Notes: generated by a model not told the origin, from the letters alone. 64,000 bases of DNA from Candidatus Poribacteria bacterium (GCA_003635265.1 PYIZ01000034.1:164222-228221), one strand, 5' to 3'. Shown: positions 55,129 through 64,000, numbered from the stretch's first letter. Made by a program: numbers and translations.

Positions 55129-57198
55129 CTATTGGTATGGATACGTTTGAGAATGGTGTTTCGGCATCCGGAAAAATTGACCGCCGGTTTGTTTGGTTAA
55201 TTTCCATTGCAAGTCGCCCTTTCCCGGTACACCGATGACATACGCTCGCACACCCAATGATTGGCAAAGTGTTATCGCACGTTTCGGTGGGACAGTGCCG
55301 GTTGTTGGCTCATCGGTTAACACAACGATGAAGCGACGAGCATCACGGCGAAAGCGAAATTGTGGCAGCCCTTTCACAATGGCATCCGCAAGATGTTCAT
55401 CCCCGCCGAAGGGCAGCGCCATCAGGTCCCGTATCGCGGTTTCTCCGAGCGGCATCTGGATGACATCTGCGCCGTCAACTGATTTGATTGCATCCTTTGC
55501 CTCTGCGAAACGGATGAGTCCGATTTGATAGTCAATCGGTAAAAGCTGTAACCTCCCAATTAAGGCACTGATACCGAACATTAACGCTTCAGACTTGCCA
55601 CCCATACTACGGCTATAATCGAGCATGATGACGATATCGGCTATTGGCCGTGCAGTAGCTTCTGGATGAACACCGAGGTAGATATTGAGTTTCTCATCTT
55701 CTTTCCGAATTGTATAGACTCGTCCGCTGCCATGATCGGCGATTACCCATACCTCGCCTGGTGACCTTACCAAGGTGGTAGCACTTTCAGCAAGTCGCCA
55801 AGTATCAGAAAGGATAATATTGTGCTTTTGAAATTCTCGACGCAGTTTGTTGGTGAGAATGTCCCCGTGATCGTCCAAAGCGGCTTGGAATTCGAGCCCA
55901 ACGCTGAATAACAGTGCGCCAGCGTTTCGGCGGATATCGGTGGCAATTGTACGGAAGGTTCGAACAAGACCTCCCTTGCTAGTAGGTGAAGCTCGCAAAC
56001 TAGCTCTCTGTCTGACCCCGCCGGGAATCTCTTGCCATAATCCGCCGGTTTCTTCTGCAAGACGTGTCTGATATTTCTCCGTGTGCCCTAGCACATTGAC
56101 ATGTAACTCATATAACTGGCAGGTATCAATAACCTTCTGACGGATCTCATCAAGGTCGAAATCCATTCCTAATTGGGTCGTGGCGGGTTCGTCCGTTACT
56201 AGTACAAGAAACTTATCGGCATTCGAACGAAACTCCATGGAATTGAAGGTGTCCATTATTGCATCAAGTGCGTACTCGTCTCCACTCAATCGAATCTTTC
56301 TCATCTGATGTCGAAGCATCCCAACATCCGGCACAAGCGGACGCCGCTTCAGCACTTGTCCCTCGTACCTAACACTAAACTCAGTCATACCCAGGAAATA
56401 TTCGATATTAATCTCATCGAACGCATCAGTCATACTGAATAGATTGTCCGCGACCTGCTGAATGTTATCCCGCATACTCGCACTCGTATCGAGCACAAAA
56501 ACGACATCAACCTGATCTCTCGTGCGCGTGGCAATGATATGGTCAGCGATGCGGCGTAAAGCCTCAGCAAAAGGACCATTAGAGGCATTATCGCTCGTGG
56601 TTGAGCCATCCCCATGACCCGAGCCGCGTTTTCCGGGACGATCGCCAACAGTCCCGATATCCGACGTACCGGTAGATTCCAGTGCATGGATGCCGTCCTT
56701 ACCGTTCCCTTTCGCTCGCTGTCGATTGCTTTTCACACCTTTCCCGTCGCTTGTTTGGAAGCGCGTCGAAACTTCTTCATTAATCCGTGTTTCACGGCTA
56801 TTGAGTCGTTCTGCGGCTGTTGCGACATCGGGAAGTTGGTCTTGGGGATTGCGTTGGTCGGGGGTTGCACTGTGAAGCAGGGGTTGTGCTGATGGATGAA
56901 GGGTCTCACTAATCGGATTTGCAGACGCCGTGATCTTGATTGTTTGGGGTTGATGGGCGATTGATGACTGGACCTGTCGTGGGACTCTAATCCGTTTCGG
57001 TGGAGGCGGCTTAAGCGTTTCTCGCCGTGATTTGAGGAGATCTTTCTCATCAAGCAGCTCAATCTCTACCAAATCTTCAAATCCTTCTCCATCTTGCTGA
57101 TAATATATGAATGTCCACGTGATAGCAACGCAGAGATAGATAATCAACGAAATAAGTAGGGCATGGATTGATCTGCGGCGACGGTTTTGATATATCAT
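55129..57198 (-). CDS. Membrane protein with TonB-like start and two VWA domains
   Basis: This 689-residue protein has one N-terminal membrane helix (LLISLIIYLCVAITWTFIYY), an acidic/Pro-rich stretch (LKPPPPKRIRVP), and a low-complexity linker to about residue 220. The first VWA domain begins VDVVFVLDTSASMRD with an intact MIDAS DxSxS. The second begins ADIVIMLDYSRSMGG near residue 525, also with DxSxS and a later VVLTDEPTTG. Between them lies a beta-rich region (VGLEFQAALDDHGD). It probably binds metal-dependent protein partners in the periplasm. The combination with a TonB-like start is unusual. Confidence 0.8.
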   Translation of the reverse strand: MIYQNRRRRSIHALLISLIIYLCVAITWTFIYYQQDGEGFEDLVEIELLDEKDLLKSRRETLKPPPPKRIRVPRQVQSSIAHQPQTIKITASANPISETLHPSAQPLLHSATPDQRNPQDQLPDVATAAERLNSRETRINEEVSTRFQTSDGKGVKSNRQRAKGNGKDGIHALESTGTSDIGTVGDRPGKRGSGHGDGSTTSDNASNGPFAEALRRIADHIIATRTRDQVDVVFVLDTSASMRDNIQQVADNLFSMTDAFDEINIEYFLGMTEFSVRYEGQVLKRRPLVPDVGMLRHQMRKIRLSGDEYALDAIMDTFNSMEFRSNADKFLVLVTDEPATTQLGMDFDLDEIRQKVIDTCQLYELHVNVLGHTEKYQTRLAEETGGLWQEIPGGVRQRASLRASPTSKGGLVRTFRTIATDIRRNAGALLFSVGLEFQAALDDHGDILTNKLRREFQKHNIILSDTWRLAESATTLVRSPGEVWVIADHGSGRVYTIRKEDEKLNIYLGVHPEATARPIADIVIMLDYSRSMGGKSEALMFGISALIGRLQLLPIDYQIGLIRFAEAKDAIKSVDGADVIQMPLGETAIRDLMALPFGGDEHLADAIVKGLPQFRFRRDARRFIVVLTDEPTTGTVPPKRAITLCQSLGVRAYVIGVPGKGDLQWKLTKQTGGQFFRMPKHHSQTYPYQ

Positions 57199-57311
57199 GA
57201 TCTCGTCCTTTTAGCTGCATTTAAACTACCCTCTGTTTCACACGACGTATTTTATGAACCTCGTGGGTACAGGTTGCCTAACCTGTACATACTGAAGTCA
57301 TGACAACCGCA

Positions 57312-57986
57312 CTACACCGACACAATCTGCCCATCCTTCATCTGAATCACCCGATCCGCATCTTTTTTTAAGCCCTCGTGATGCGTTACGATTGCGATTG
57401 TGGTCTGGTGCTCTTCGCGCAGCTCTCGAACAAGGTTCATCAGATTCGCACTCTGTCGGCTGTCAAGATTTGCGGTGGGTTCATCTGCAAAGATGATTTT
57501 CGGCTTGTTGGCAAGGGCGCGTGCAAAGGAGACACGCTGCTTTTCGCCACCTGAAAGTTGGGCCGGGCGATGGTGTAAACGTTGGTCCAACCCAACCTGA
57601 GTGAGAAGTTCTGCTGCGTGCTCTTCCGCCTCGTTGCCCTTCATGCCAGCAATATCCATGGCGACCATCACATTTTCTAACGCTGTTAGATACGGAATCA
57701 GGTTAAATAGTTGAAACACAAAGCCAATTTTCTTGCTGCGAAGTTGGGACAGATCGTGATTTTCGTAGTCGATCTGTTCTCCATCAATCCAAACATCACC
57801 TTCGCTCGGTGTGAGGATACAACCGAGCAGGCTGATCAGCGTCGTCTTACCACAACCACTGTCACCCATGAACATCACCAACTCGCTCTCTTCGATGGCG
57901 ATATCAACTTGGTCAACAGCCACAACCCTCGCATCTCCTTCACCAAAATGTTTTATTAATCCTTTTCCTTCGACAACGATTCCCAT
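57312..57986 (-). CDS. ABC transporter ATPase, LolD/MacB type
   Basis: This 224-residue ATPase has Walker A GDSGCGKTTLISLLG, Q-loop VFQLFNLIPYLTALENVMVA, signature LSGGEKQRVSFARALANKP and Walker B IIFADEPTANLDS, with switch His in IVTHHEGL. The IPYLTALENV and ADEPTANLD pattern is that of LolD/MacB/FtsE-like ATPases. It pairs with the FtsX-type permease upstream on the same strand (133-base gap). Confidence 0.92.
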   Translation of the reverse strand: MGIVVEGKGLIKHFGEGDARVVAVDQVDIAIEESELVMFMGDSGCGKTTLISLLGCILTPSEGDVWIDGEQIDYENHDLSQLRSKKIGFVFQLFNLIPYLTALENVMVAMDIAGMKGNEAEEHAAELLTQVGLDQRLHHRPAQLSGGEKQRVSFARALANKPKIIFADEPTANLDSRQSANLMNLVRELREEHQTTIAIVTHHEGLKKDADRVIQMKDGQIVSV

Positions 57987-58119
57987 CAGGTTCCTCCCTT
58001 AGCAATTCGCGTGCCGTCTCTCTCGGAGAAGGGACAGCGAAAAGCGACAACTCATGCTAAATCCAAACCGACAATCTGTATCAGAGATATATTCACCCTT
58101 CGCGCTTCATCTTCATAGA

Positions 58120-59268
58120 TTAGACCTCTCCCCTAAATGCCACCATTGGGTCAACACCGATCGCCTTTCGCGCAGCGAGGTAACCGCCGGCACAACACAC
58201 AACAAAACTAATCAGCGCGACAACACCTGATTCGACCGGGTGAATTGACACGAAGATTGGCGCAGCAACAGCAAAGATGTACGACAAAATCAGTCCACCA
58301 ATCACGCCTACCACTGACATGATGACAACCTGCTTGATTATCAGCGACGAAATATAAAAATTGGATGCACCGATTGCCTTAAGGACACCAATCTCTTGCG
58401 TCTTTTCGAGCGTTGTGACGTAGGTGATCATTCCGACAATAAGTCCCGCTGCAATCCAGAGCATCACTCGCAGAAATTGAACAGCCTTCATCGGTTCATC
58501 TACATAAGTAGCAATAATATCGCGAAGTGTTTGTTTAAGGGTGCGCACATCAATGGTTTTGAGTTGTTCATCAAAGTTTTCGAGTTCCTTCGCGGCTTTT
58601 TCAGGTGTATATCCGTCCGCTGCTTGGGCTATCATCATATTGACGTGAAGTGAATTTTTAAGCAGCACTTCCTGTGCGGTCCGAAGATCCATAAATAGCA
58701 GCGGCGTGTCGAGAACGAACATCAGGCTTTTCGCCTTTCCAACCACTTTGAGGTCTTTGTTCCCGATTAAAATCCGCTCCCCGATTTCGAGATTCATTTT
58801 TTCATCAACGACGACTTCACGCGGCGGAATATCCGCCTCCGCCCAGCCCTCATATTGACTGGCAGTAACCAAGCGTCCTTCGGTTAACTCAAATTGCGTT
58901 GGTCCGCCCAATTTGTCTGCCTTGTATCCCACAACAACCGCTTTACCCAGTTTTCCACGAATTACAGGTCGCGCATGTGCGAAAACCAACGGTGACACTG
59001 AATTGGGTTTTAAGGGCTGTGCACCATCAAGGTAGGCAAGGTGTTCTGGAACAAGCAGCGAAAAACCGATAAATGCGCTGCCGGAGCCTTCTGCGGAGAT
59101 CCAAATATTTGCCCCTGTGAATGTAGGGTATTGCTGGGCTTGGATGCGCATACCATTCATGATTCCCCCCAACATCAAAATAAGGGCGATTAGCACCGTG
59201 ATGCCAATCGTAGTCAAGATGACCCTTGCCTTGCGATAAGCCATGTCCTTCAGAAACACGTTATTCAA
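58120..59268 (-). CDS. FtsX/MacB-type ABC permease
   Basis: The start is probably TTG at 59268, 8 bases after AAGGAG; a longer ATG reading has no such site. The protein of about 382 residues has an N-terminal membrane helix (VILTTIGITVLIALILMLGG), a large periplasmic MacB_PCD-like domain, and three C-terminal helices (RVMLWIAAGLIVGMITYVTTLEKTQEIGVLKAIGAS, VIMSVVGVIGGLILSYIF, VVALISFVVCCAGGYLAA). EIGVLKAIGAS is the family coupling motif. With the ATPase it may export a lipoprotein or peptide. Only one permease is present. Confidence 0.88.
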   Translation of the reverse strand: MNNVFLKDMAYRKARVILTTIGITVLIALILMLGGIMNGMRIQAQQYPTFTGANIWISAEGSGSAFIGFSLLVPEHLAYLDGAQPLKPNSVSPLVFAHARPVIRGKLGKAVVVGYKADKLGGPTQFELTEGRLVTASQYEGWAEADIPPREVVVDEKMNLEIGERILIGNKDLKVVGKAKSLMFVLDTPLLFMDLRTAQEVLLKNSLHVNMMIAQAADGYTPEKAAKELENFDEQLKTIDVRTLKQTLRDIIATYVDEPMKAVQFLRVMLWIAAGLIVGMITYVTTLEKTQEIGVLKAIGASNFYISSLIIKQVVIMSVVGVIGGLILSYIFAVAAPIFVSIHPVESGVVALISFVVCCAGGYLAARKAIGVDPMVAFRGEV

Positions 59269-59313
59269 TTTTCGTTCTCCTTTCCATGTTCGCCTGCGCG
59301 TAGAGGGACACAT

Positions 59314-59709
59314 TATAAGATCTTGCGATGATATGAAACGGTTGAAACACTACGATAGAATGGAACGTTATCCACTTGAATCAACCGCTTGTTATTTATA
59401 TGAAACCGACTATTTAGGTGCATCACCGTTATCTTGGGTGCAAAGATTATACCATCGATTAGGCAAATGAATTTTTCGGTGCCTTGCGCTTTTTCGGTTG
59501 CCCCACACTGAATGAACAGCTCAACTCTGACGAGTATCGGGGCAATATATCAGTTGCTATTGAAGCAGTATCGGAGGATTTTCGAGTTATTTCGTGAAGT
59601 CTTGTAAGCAAAAACTGCCCAATCTATGGCATAGGCAAGTATTGATGCACCGTGATGTGCAATTTAGCGGATCCATTTTATCACGGATTACTAGTCGAGG
59701 CAAGAGATA
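59314..59709. other. Gene-poor stretch upstream of groEL
   Basis: A plus-strand frame (59333-59470) encodes a 45-residue peptide-like segment (MKRLKHYDRMERYPLESTAC) with no ribosome-binding site. A second short frame follows in another phase. These may be fragments of a decayed gene; no family is recognised. The groEL control region follows from 59710. Confidence 0.3.
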
Positions 59710-59736
59710 AACCTGAATCTGACCGAGATTCAGGTT
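59710..59736. promoter_or_regulatory. Perfect inverted repeat abutting the groEL -35
   Basis: AACCTGAATCT and AGATTCAGGTT are perfect 11-base arms with a 5-base centre. The right arm overlaps the first bases of the -35 element at 59735, and no T-tract follows. It looks like an operator for a second regulator in addition to HrcA. Confidence 0.6.
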
Positions 59737-59763
59737 GACTTTGGGATACAGTAATGATATAAT
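59735..59763 (+). promoter_or_regulatory. Sigma-70-type promoter of groEL
   Basis: TTGACT (59735-59740) and TATAAT (59758-59763) are separated by 17 bases. The CIRCE operator begins 12 bases after the -10, at the expected transcription start. The leader to the groEL ATG is about 205 bases and contains no groES. Confidence 0.85.
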
Positions 59764-59774
59764 TTCGCCTGCTT

Positions 59775-59801
59775 TTAGCACTCACCATGAGAGAGTGCTA
59801 A
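59775..59801. promoter_or_regulatory. CIRCE operator (HrcA-binding)
   Basis: TTAGCACTC, nine bases, GAGTGCTAA: a perfect match to the CIRCE consensus. It predicts repression of groEL by HrcA and induction by heat or protein-folding stress. No hrcA gene is in the window. Confidence 0.95.
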
Positions 59802-59975
59802 AAGTTCCGGCTTTTGGAATTGTTATATTATCGACCTGTCTTTAGCAGGATTCACCGAGAATCCGCTCTATGGTTGGATTCTTGCCAACAAAGTGTACGG
59901 ATTCAGTCTCAAGATGAGATGACACACACTCATCTCTTAAAATTGATTACAGTATACTAATTAAGGAGGAGCACT

Positions 59976-61619
59976 ATGCCAGCAAAACAGCTGATCTTCG
60001 ATGTAGAAGCAAGGAACGCCCTTAAGGAGGGGGCAGATGCACTAGCGAACGCCGTGAAAGTTACGTTGGGTCCCCGTGGGAGAAACGTTGTTCTCCAGAA
60101 ATCCTTTGGGGCACCCGTGATTACCAGTGACGGTGTAACGGTGGCTAAAGAAATCGATCTCCCAGATCATTATGAGAATATGGGGGCTCAATTACTGAAA
60201 TCCGTCGCAACTAAGACCAATGATGCAGTGGGAGATGGTACAACCACAGCAACCTTATTGGCACAGGAAATCGTTCATGAAGGACTCAAAAATGTTGCCG
60301 CCGGTGCCGATCCAATGCAGCTGAAAATCGGGATTGACAAAGCCGCCGAAGTTGTTGTTGGAGAACTCCAGCAACAGAGCAAATCGGTCAACACAAGCGA
60401 TGAGATTGCACAGGTCGCATCAATTGCCGCCAACGATAACGCAAATCGCAGCGACATTGGACAGACCGTTGCCGATGCTATGGACAAAGTTGGCAAAGAT
60501 GGCGTAATTACGATCGAAGATGGTAAAGGCGCTGAAACCGAGGTCGATATTGTTGAAGGTATGCAATTTGATCGGGGCTACCTCTCACCCCATTTTGCGA
60601 CCGATCCCGAATCTATGGTTGCTGAATTAGAGGACCCGCTCGTCCTGATTAACACGGGCAAAATTAGCACAGTTACGGATCTAGTTCCGGTTTTAGAAAA
60701 GGTCGGTCAACTTGGACGTCCACTGCTGATTATTGCTGAAGATATTGAAGGAGAGGCTCTAGCAGTATTGGTTGTGAACAAACTGCGTGGTGGACTTAGG
60801 GTTGTTGCAGTGAAAGCTCCCGGTTTCGGAGACCGTCGCAACGAGATGCTTGCAGACATTGGCATCCTTACCGGTGGCCAAGTAATTTCAGAAGATGTCG
60901 GCATCCGCTTGGAAAATGTAGTGGTCGGTATGCTAGGAAGCGCACGGCGTGTTATCGTTGACAAGGATAACACAACGATCGTTGGCGGAACTGGTGCTGC
61001 AGAGGACGTTCAAGCACGGATTGGACAGATTCGACAACAGATCGAGGAAACAACTTCCGACTATGATCGGGAGAAGTTAGAAGAGCGCCTCGCAAAACTC
61101 GCTGGCGGTGTCGCTGTTGTGAATGTCGGTGCCGCGACAGAAGTTGAGATGAAGGAAAGAAAGGCACGATTTGAAGATGCCCTGTCTGCAACCCGCGCAG
61201 CCGTTGAAGAAGGAATCGTCACGGGCGGCGGCATCGCATTGCTAAGAGCAGGTTCCGCCCTTGAAGATTTTCATCTTGAAGGTGACCAAGAAACAGGTGT
61301 GAACATTGTCCGTAGGGTTCTGGAATCGCCTATCCGAACCATTGCGGAAAACGCAGGGTTGGAAGGATCCGTCGTTGCTGCGAAAGTTAAAGACGGTGCC
61401 GGAAGTTACGGCTTGAATGCCGCGACCGGAGAGTACGGAGATTTGCTTGAAGCAGGAATCGTTGATCCGACGAAGGTGGTGCGATCTGCAATCCAAAATG
61501 GCGCAAGCGTCGCAGGATTGCTGTTGACAACCGAGACGTTAATCACAGAGGTGGAAGAAGAGCCAGACGACCATGGACATCACCATCATGGGCATGGGCA
61601 CCATCACCACCACCATTAA
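59976..61619 (+). CDS. groEL: Chaperonin GroEL with histidine-rich C-terminal tail
   Basis: This 547-residue chaperonin has all core motifs: [38 protein letters not shown] (ATP-binding), the apical domain, and [13 protein letters not shown] strong AAGGAGGAGC site precedes the ATG. Instead of the usual Gly-Gly-Met repeats the C-terminus is [15 protein letters not shown], with 12 His in 15 residues. Such tails bind Ni or other metals; mycobacterial GroEL1 has a comparable one. No groES gene lies next to it. Regulation by CIRCE is predicted. Confidence 0.97.
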   Translation: MPAKQLIFDVEARNALKEGADALANAVKVTLGPRGRNVVLQKSFGAPVITSDGVTVAKEIDLPDHYENMGAQLLKSVATKTNDAVGDGTTTATLLAQEIVHEGLKNVAAGADPMQLKIGIDKAAEVVVGELQQQSKSVNTSDEIAQVASIAANDNANRSDIGQTVADAMDKVGKDGVITIEDGKGAETEVDIVEGMQFDRGYLSPHFATDPESMVAELEDPLVLINTGKISTVTDLVPVLEKVGQLGRPLLIIAEDIEGEALAVLVVNKLRGGLRVVAVKAPGFGDRRNEMLADIGILTGGQVISEDVGIRLENVVVGMLGSARRVIVDKDNTTIVGGTGAAEDVQARIGQIRQQIEETTSDYDREKLEERLAKLAGGVAVVNVGAATEVEMKERKARFEDALSATRAAVEEGIVTGGGIALLRAGSALEDFHLEGDQETGVNIVRRVLESPIRTIAENAGLEGSVVAAKVKDGAGSYGLNAATGEYGDLLEAGIVDPTKVVRSAIQNGASVAGLLLTTETLITEVEEEPDDHGHHHHGHGHHHHHH

Positions 61620-61684
61620 TCACCACTAAAATCACCACTAAGTAACCACAGAAACCTGTCCCCACAATTCGTTTTCGGGGCACG

Positions 61685-61729
61685 AAAAAGCCATGCTGTC
61701 ATATAATATGCAGCATGGCTTTTTTATTT
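61685..61729. terminator. Terminator after groEL (bidirectional)
   Basis: GCCATGCTG and CAGCATGGC form a perfect 9-base-pair stem around a 12-base loop, flanked by A5 and T6 runs, so it can also end the convergent zinc-ribbon transcript. It lies 66 bases after the groEL stop. Confidence 0.9.
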
Positions 61730-61804
61730 CCCAATTGGTGGATATATCTTTTTCCTACTGTTGTGCTGTTGTGCCTTCGTCGTCCTCTCCCATTAACACG
61801 TGCG

Positions 61805-62359
61805 CTAAGAGTCACGAATATATTTTAGGTTATCCCATTCGCAATCGAGGCAGAAGATATCGGTTTGGCTTAGGTTCTGCACATTTTCACTTCCACATTG
61901 TGGGCATACCTGGATTGCTTTGGCTTCCGATTGATTCTCCTGAAAGATGTTCAGGTAGTATATTTTGATTTCTCCCTCGTAGCGGTGTCCCAACGGACAA
62001 CGGATCCGTTTGATGGAACGGGATTCAATACGCTCAATCATCTCTCTCAGAAACGGAATGCGACGGCCACAAACCGGGCAAGGGTTTGGGTATAATCCTT
62101 TTACAACGATAATGTCTGTGTCCTCTTCTCGAATCGTGATTGGAATTGAGAAAGCTCCTTTAAGCGCAGATAGCGGATCCTTTTTTGCCTCAAGTCCCGG
62201 CTGGAAGTTCGATTCTTCCACAATCTTTTGATGCGTTTCAGGACTTAGGACAATCTCCGCTGGAATCATTTCTCCTCTGAAACTGAGCGTTATCGCGTAA
62301 ATTCTATCTAATATGGGTGATGATTGAATTGACTCCACCCCCTTATTCGTGTGGCTCAA
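61805..62359 (-). CDS. Protein with two zinc-binding pairs, unknown function
   Basis: This 184-residue protein has CPVCGRR and RCPLGHRY in the middle (zinc-ribbon-like half-sites) and CPQCGS with CLDC at the C-terminus. The N-terminal half (ITLSFRGEMIPAEIVLSPETHQKI) is not recognised. It is convergent with groEL. It may bind nucleic acid or protein through zinc. Related to the CpXC-type or similar zinc proteins only in a general sense. Confidence 0.6.
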   Translation of the reverse strand: MSHTNKGVESIQSSPILDRIYAITLSFRGEMIPAEIVLSPETHQKIVEESNFQPGLEAKKDPLSALKGAFSIPITIREEDTDIIVVKGLYPNPCPVCGRRIPFLREMIERIESRSIKRIRCPLGHRYEGEIKIYYLNIFQENQSEAKAIQVCPQCGSENVQNLSQTDIFCLDCEWDNLKYIRDS

Positions 62360-62372
62360 GACAACTATTTAG

Positions 62373-62502
62373 TCTAAAGGTGAGGTGTTGAGATTCCGAG
62401 ATCCGTCTCCGCCCCGTCCCGATGTCGTTCGAATCTCGTTCCGAGGATCCCGATTTATCGGGAAGAGTTTTCAACCTACAGGAGAACCAAATGCCCCTAC
62501 CT
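62373..62502. repeat. Dispersed repeat, copy B
   Basis: This segment shares TCTAAAGG, AGGTGT, GATTC and GAGATCC and the following CCTACAG...AACCAA with copy A (40.42-40.50 kb), with about 55 extra bases inside that include a CCCGATTTATCGGG palindrome. The same kind of palindrome occurs in IS-like copy 2 (near 30121). Confidence 0.5.
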
Positions 62503-62665
62503 TCAAGCAATGAGTTCATATGCAGTCGGCTGAGTGAGGCAACGCTCATTCTACAGAAGATAGATTTTCTTGTCAACCCCTAAAAACGAAATTTTGGAGG
62601 ATTAGTGAGTGGAAGTAGCGACAGACTGGAATCCTGTTGTGTCGTAATCCGCTCCAGTATTTCAG

Positions 62666-62694
62666 TTGACGGTGTTTTCGGTATGGGGTATAAT
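62666..62694 (+). promoter_or_regulatory. Sigma-70-type promoter of the VWA membrane gene
   Basis: TTGACG (62666-62671) and TATAAT (62689-62694) are 17 bases apart, about 35 bases before the ATG at 62729. AAAGGA precedes the start codon. Confidence 0.85.
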
Positions 62695-62728
62695 TCATTA
62701 AATCACGAGAAATAAAAAAGGAACTTTG

Positions 62729-64000
62729 ATGCGATTTACTTACCTGTGGCCATGGTGGGCGGTTGTGCTTGGACTCGCTATCATGGCTGGTATTACCGCG
62801 TATGGGTATCTCCGCTTGAATCGTCCAATGAGTCAAAGGTTTCGGGTGCTTCTCATCGTTTTGCGGATTTTAGCAGCGCTCGTATTGTTGATTTGTCTGC
62901 TTGAGCCGGTACTAATTGAGCGAAAAGATATCACCCCACCAACAAATTTGCTGGTTCTTGCGGATACCTCTCAGAGCATGTGGCTTAAAGATGTAGAACT
63001 AGGCGGACAGTCTTCAACACGATTAGACCTTGTGAATCACATCTTATTTAATCCAGCCAGTCACTTTCTCCCAACCCTAACCGATCGTTTCAATGTTCAC
63101 CTATACCGTTTTGATAAACGGCCTCACCAGATTTCCGGTGAAGTGAACTCACTTAATCCAGTGGGTGGATTAACCGATATTGCCACCTCAATTGAAGATG
63201 CTTCTAAGGAGTGGCGCGGTCAACTGCTTGCGGGGATAGTCCTGCTCACCGATGGCGCACACAATGCCTCAACGTCCGTAGTTGAGAAGGTGACTGAAAC
63301 GCAGATTCCCATCTATGCTGTCGGTGTTGGCGATCCTGAACCCCCAAGAGATCTTAAAGTCTCCAGAATCGAAGCCAGTCCTGTCGCCTATACGGAGCAT
63401 AATGTACCGATTCGCGTTACTGTGGATCACACAGGCTATTCAGGGCACCAAGCCCGCGTTTCACTCATGATGGATAATCAGGTCGTGGATGCGGTGCCAA
63501 TTGCACTAACGGACGAGTCGACGCAAACGATCGAGTTCGTGCTGACCCCTCAGGAGGAGGGTATTTTCCAATACGTGGTCGCCGTTCCCGTGTTTGAAGG
63601 TGAGCTAACCGCCGAAAACAATACACGAGCGATTCCACTGAAAGTGGTTAAGACAAAGTTACATCTGCTTTACATTGAAGGACAGCCGGGCTGGGAATAC
63701 GCTTTTCTCAAGCGCGCGCTTGAACGCGACCCAAACATTGACTCGACCTGTGTTATCCTATCGAGCAAATCACCGAACCAACTTCGTGGAACGTTGTTAG
63801 CCCGTTACGATCGGTACTACCCACAGACAACTCAGCGATCCCGTATCCCCCAATTTCCGAAAACACTGGATGACCTACTATTTTACGATATACTCATCAT
63901 CGGCGATCTCCGCTCAAGCACGCTAACCCCACAACAGCAGGCAGCGATTGTCGATTTTGTTGAAAAAGAGGGGAAAGCGGTTATATTTCTCGGTGGTCGC
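62729..64000 (+). CDS. VWA-domain membrane protein (3' end outside window)
   Basis: The frame is open from the ATG to the right edge (424 codons). The protein has two N-terminal membrane helices (WWAVVLGLAIMAGITAYGYL and VLLIVLRILAALVLLICLLE), then a VWA domain starting LLVLADTSQSMWL with MIDAS DxSxS and GIVLLTDGAHNAS. A CARDB-like beta region follows (NVPIRVTVDHTGYSGHQARV). Near the end LHLLYIEGQPGWEYAFLKRAL and FYDILIIGD resemble the glutamine-amidotransferase-like fold of this large family (COG5426-like). The function is unknown; such proteins often lie near BatD/MoxR-type genes. Confidence 0.82.
   Translation, partial: MRFTYLWPWWAVVLGLAIMAGITAYGYLRLNRPMSQRFRVLLIVLRILAALVLLICLLEPVLIERKDITPPTNLLVLADTSQSMWLKDVELGGQSSTRLDLVNHILFNPASHFLPTLTDRFNVHLYRFDKRPHQISGEVNSLNPVGGLTDIATSIEDASKEWRGQLLAGIVLLTDGAHNASTSVVEKVTETQIPIYAVGVGDPEPPRDLKVSRIEASPVAYTEHNVPIRVTVDHTGYSGHQARVSLMMDNQVVDAVPIALTDESTQTIEFVLTPQEEGIFQYVVAVPVFEGELTAENNTRAIPLKVVKTKLHLLYIEGQPGWEYAFLKRALERDPNIDSTCVILSSKSPNQLRGTLLARYDRYYPQTTQRSRIPQFPKTLDDLLFYDILIIGDLRSSTLTPQQQAAIVDFVEKEGKAVIFLGGR

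Noticed and set aside
59333..59470. 45-codon plus-strand frame upstream of groEL
   Set aside because: No ribosome-binding site, no promoter and no family; too short to support as a gene.
1..64000. tRNA, rRNA or CRISPR arrays
   Set aside because: A visual scan found no tRNA T-loop sets, rRNA segments or evenly spaced repeat arrays; the repeats present are few and not in arrays.

Overview
The window looks like a chromosomal piece of an uncultured Gram-negative bacterium. The outer-membrane genes (an LptE-like lipoprotein, an MlaE/F/D set, a LolD/FtsX-type ABC pair) indicate a diderm. The mix of a sulfatase, phytanoyl-CoA-dioxygenase-like proteins, Gfo/Idh/MocA oxidoreductases, a DapA-like aldolase, amidohydrolases and a caspase/FGE fusion is typical of Candidatus Poribacteria and related marine or sponge-associated lineages. 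That placement is inferred from gene content only; no 16S gene or tRNA gene was seen.

Layout. 1-1.5 kb (+): tail of a sulfatase and a DUF2007/zinc-ribbon protein. 1.5-12 kb (-): a long co-directional block reading amidohydrolase, gcvT, gcvH, gcvP (glycine cleavage), trkA, trkH (potassium uptake), a nucleotidyltransferase-like protein, a HAD phosphatase and a DUF4432 epimerase-like protein. 12-24.8 kb (-): the conserved translation/RNA operon rimP-nusA-ylxR-infB-ylxP-rbfA-nrnA-truB-ribF-rpsO-pnp, followed by a small membrane ORF, an LptE-like gene and a DUF6599-like lipoprotein. A promoter and an attenuator-like hairpin precede rimP. 25.6-26.9 kb (-): an ECF sigma factor and its zf-HC2 anti-sigma factor.

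27-41.4 kb (+): an accessory catabolic island starting at a good sigma-70-type promoter. It holds an ACMSD-like amidohydrolase, a DapA-like aldolase, two phytanoyl-CoA-dioxygenase-like proteins, two Gfo/Idh/MocA dehydrogenases, an oligogalacturonate-lyase-like protein, a mannonate-dehydratase-like protein and a 2-hydroxyacid dehydrogenase. Together these suggest breakdown of sugar acids or uronates. dtd, a glycosyltransferase, a caspase-like/FGE fusion lacking the catalytic Cys and a P-loop kinase are interspersed. 41.5-59.3 kb (-): an envelope and lipid block with a BatD-like protein, a ferredoxin, a GNAT protein next to a serine-palmitoyltransferase-like enzyme, MlaD/F/E, a low-GC methyltransferase, a DUF2007 protein, an M16 protease pair, a mini thioredoxin-reductase-like flavoprotein, a double-VWA protein and an ABC export pair. 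59.7-64 kb: a solo groEL under a perfect CIRCE operator and ending in a His-rich tail, a zinc-ribbon protein, and the start of a VWA membrane protein that runs off the window.

The most unusual non-coding feature is a pair of roughly 370-395 bp elements (25.1-25.5 kb and 30.1-30.5 kb). They have IS200/IS605-like hairpin ends and a conserved structured core with one compensatory base change, and neither contains a transposase gene.
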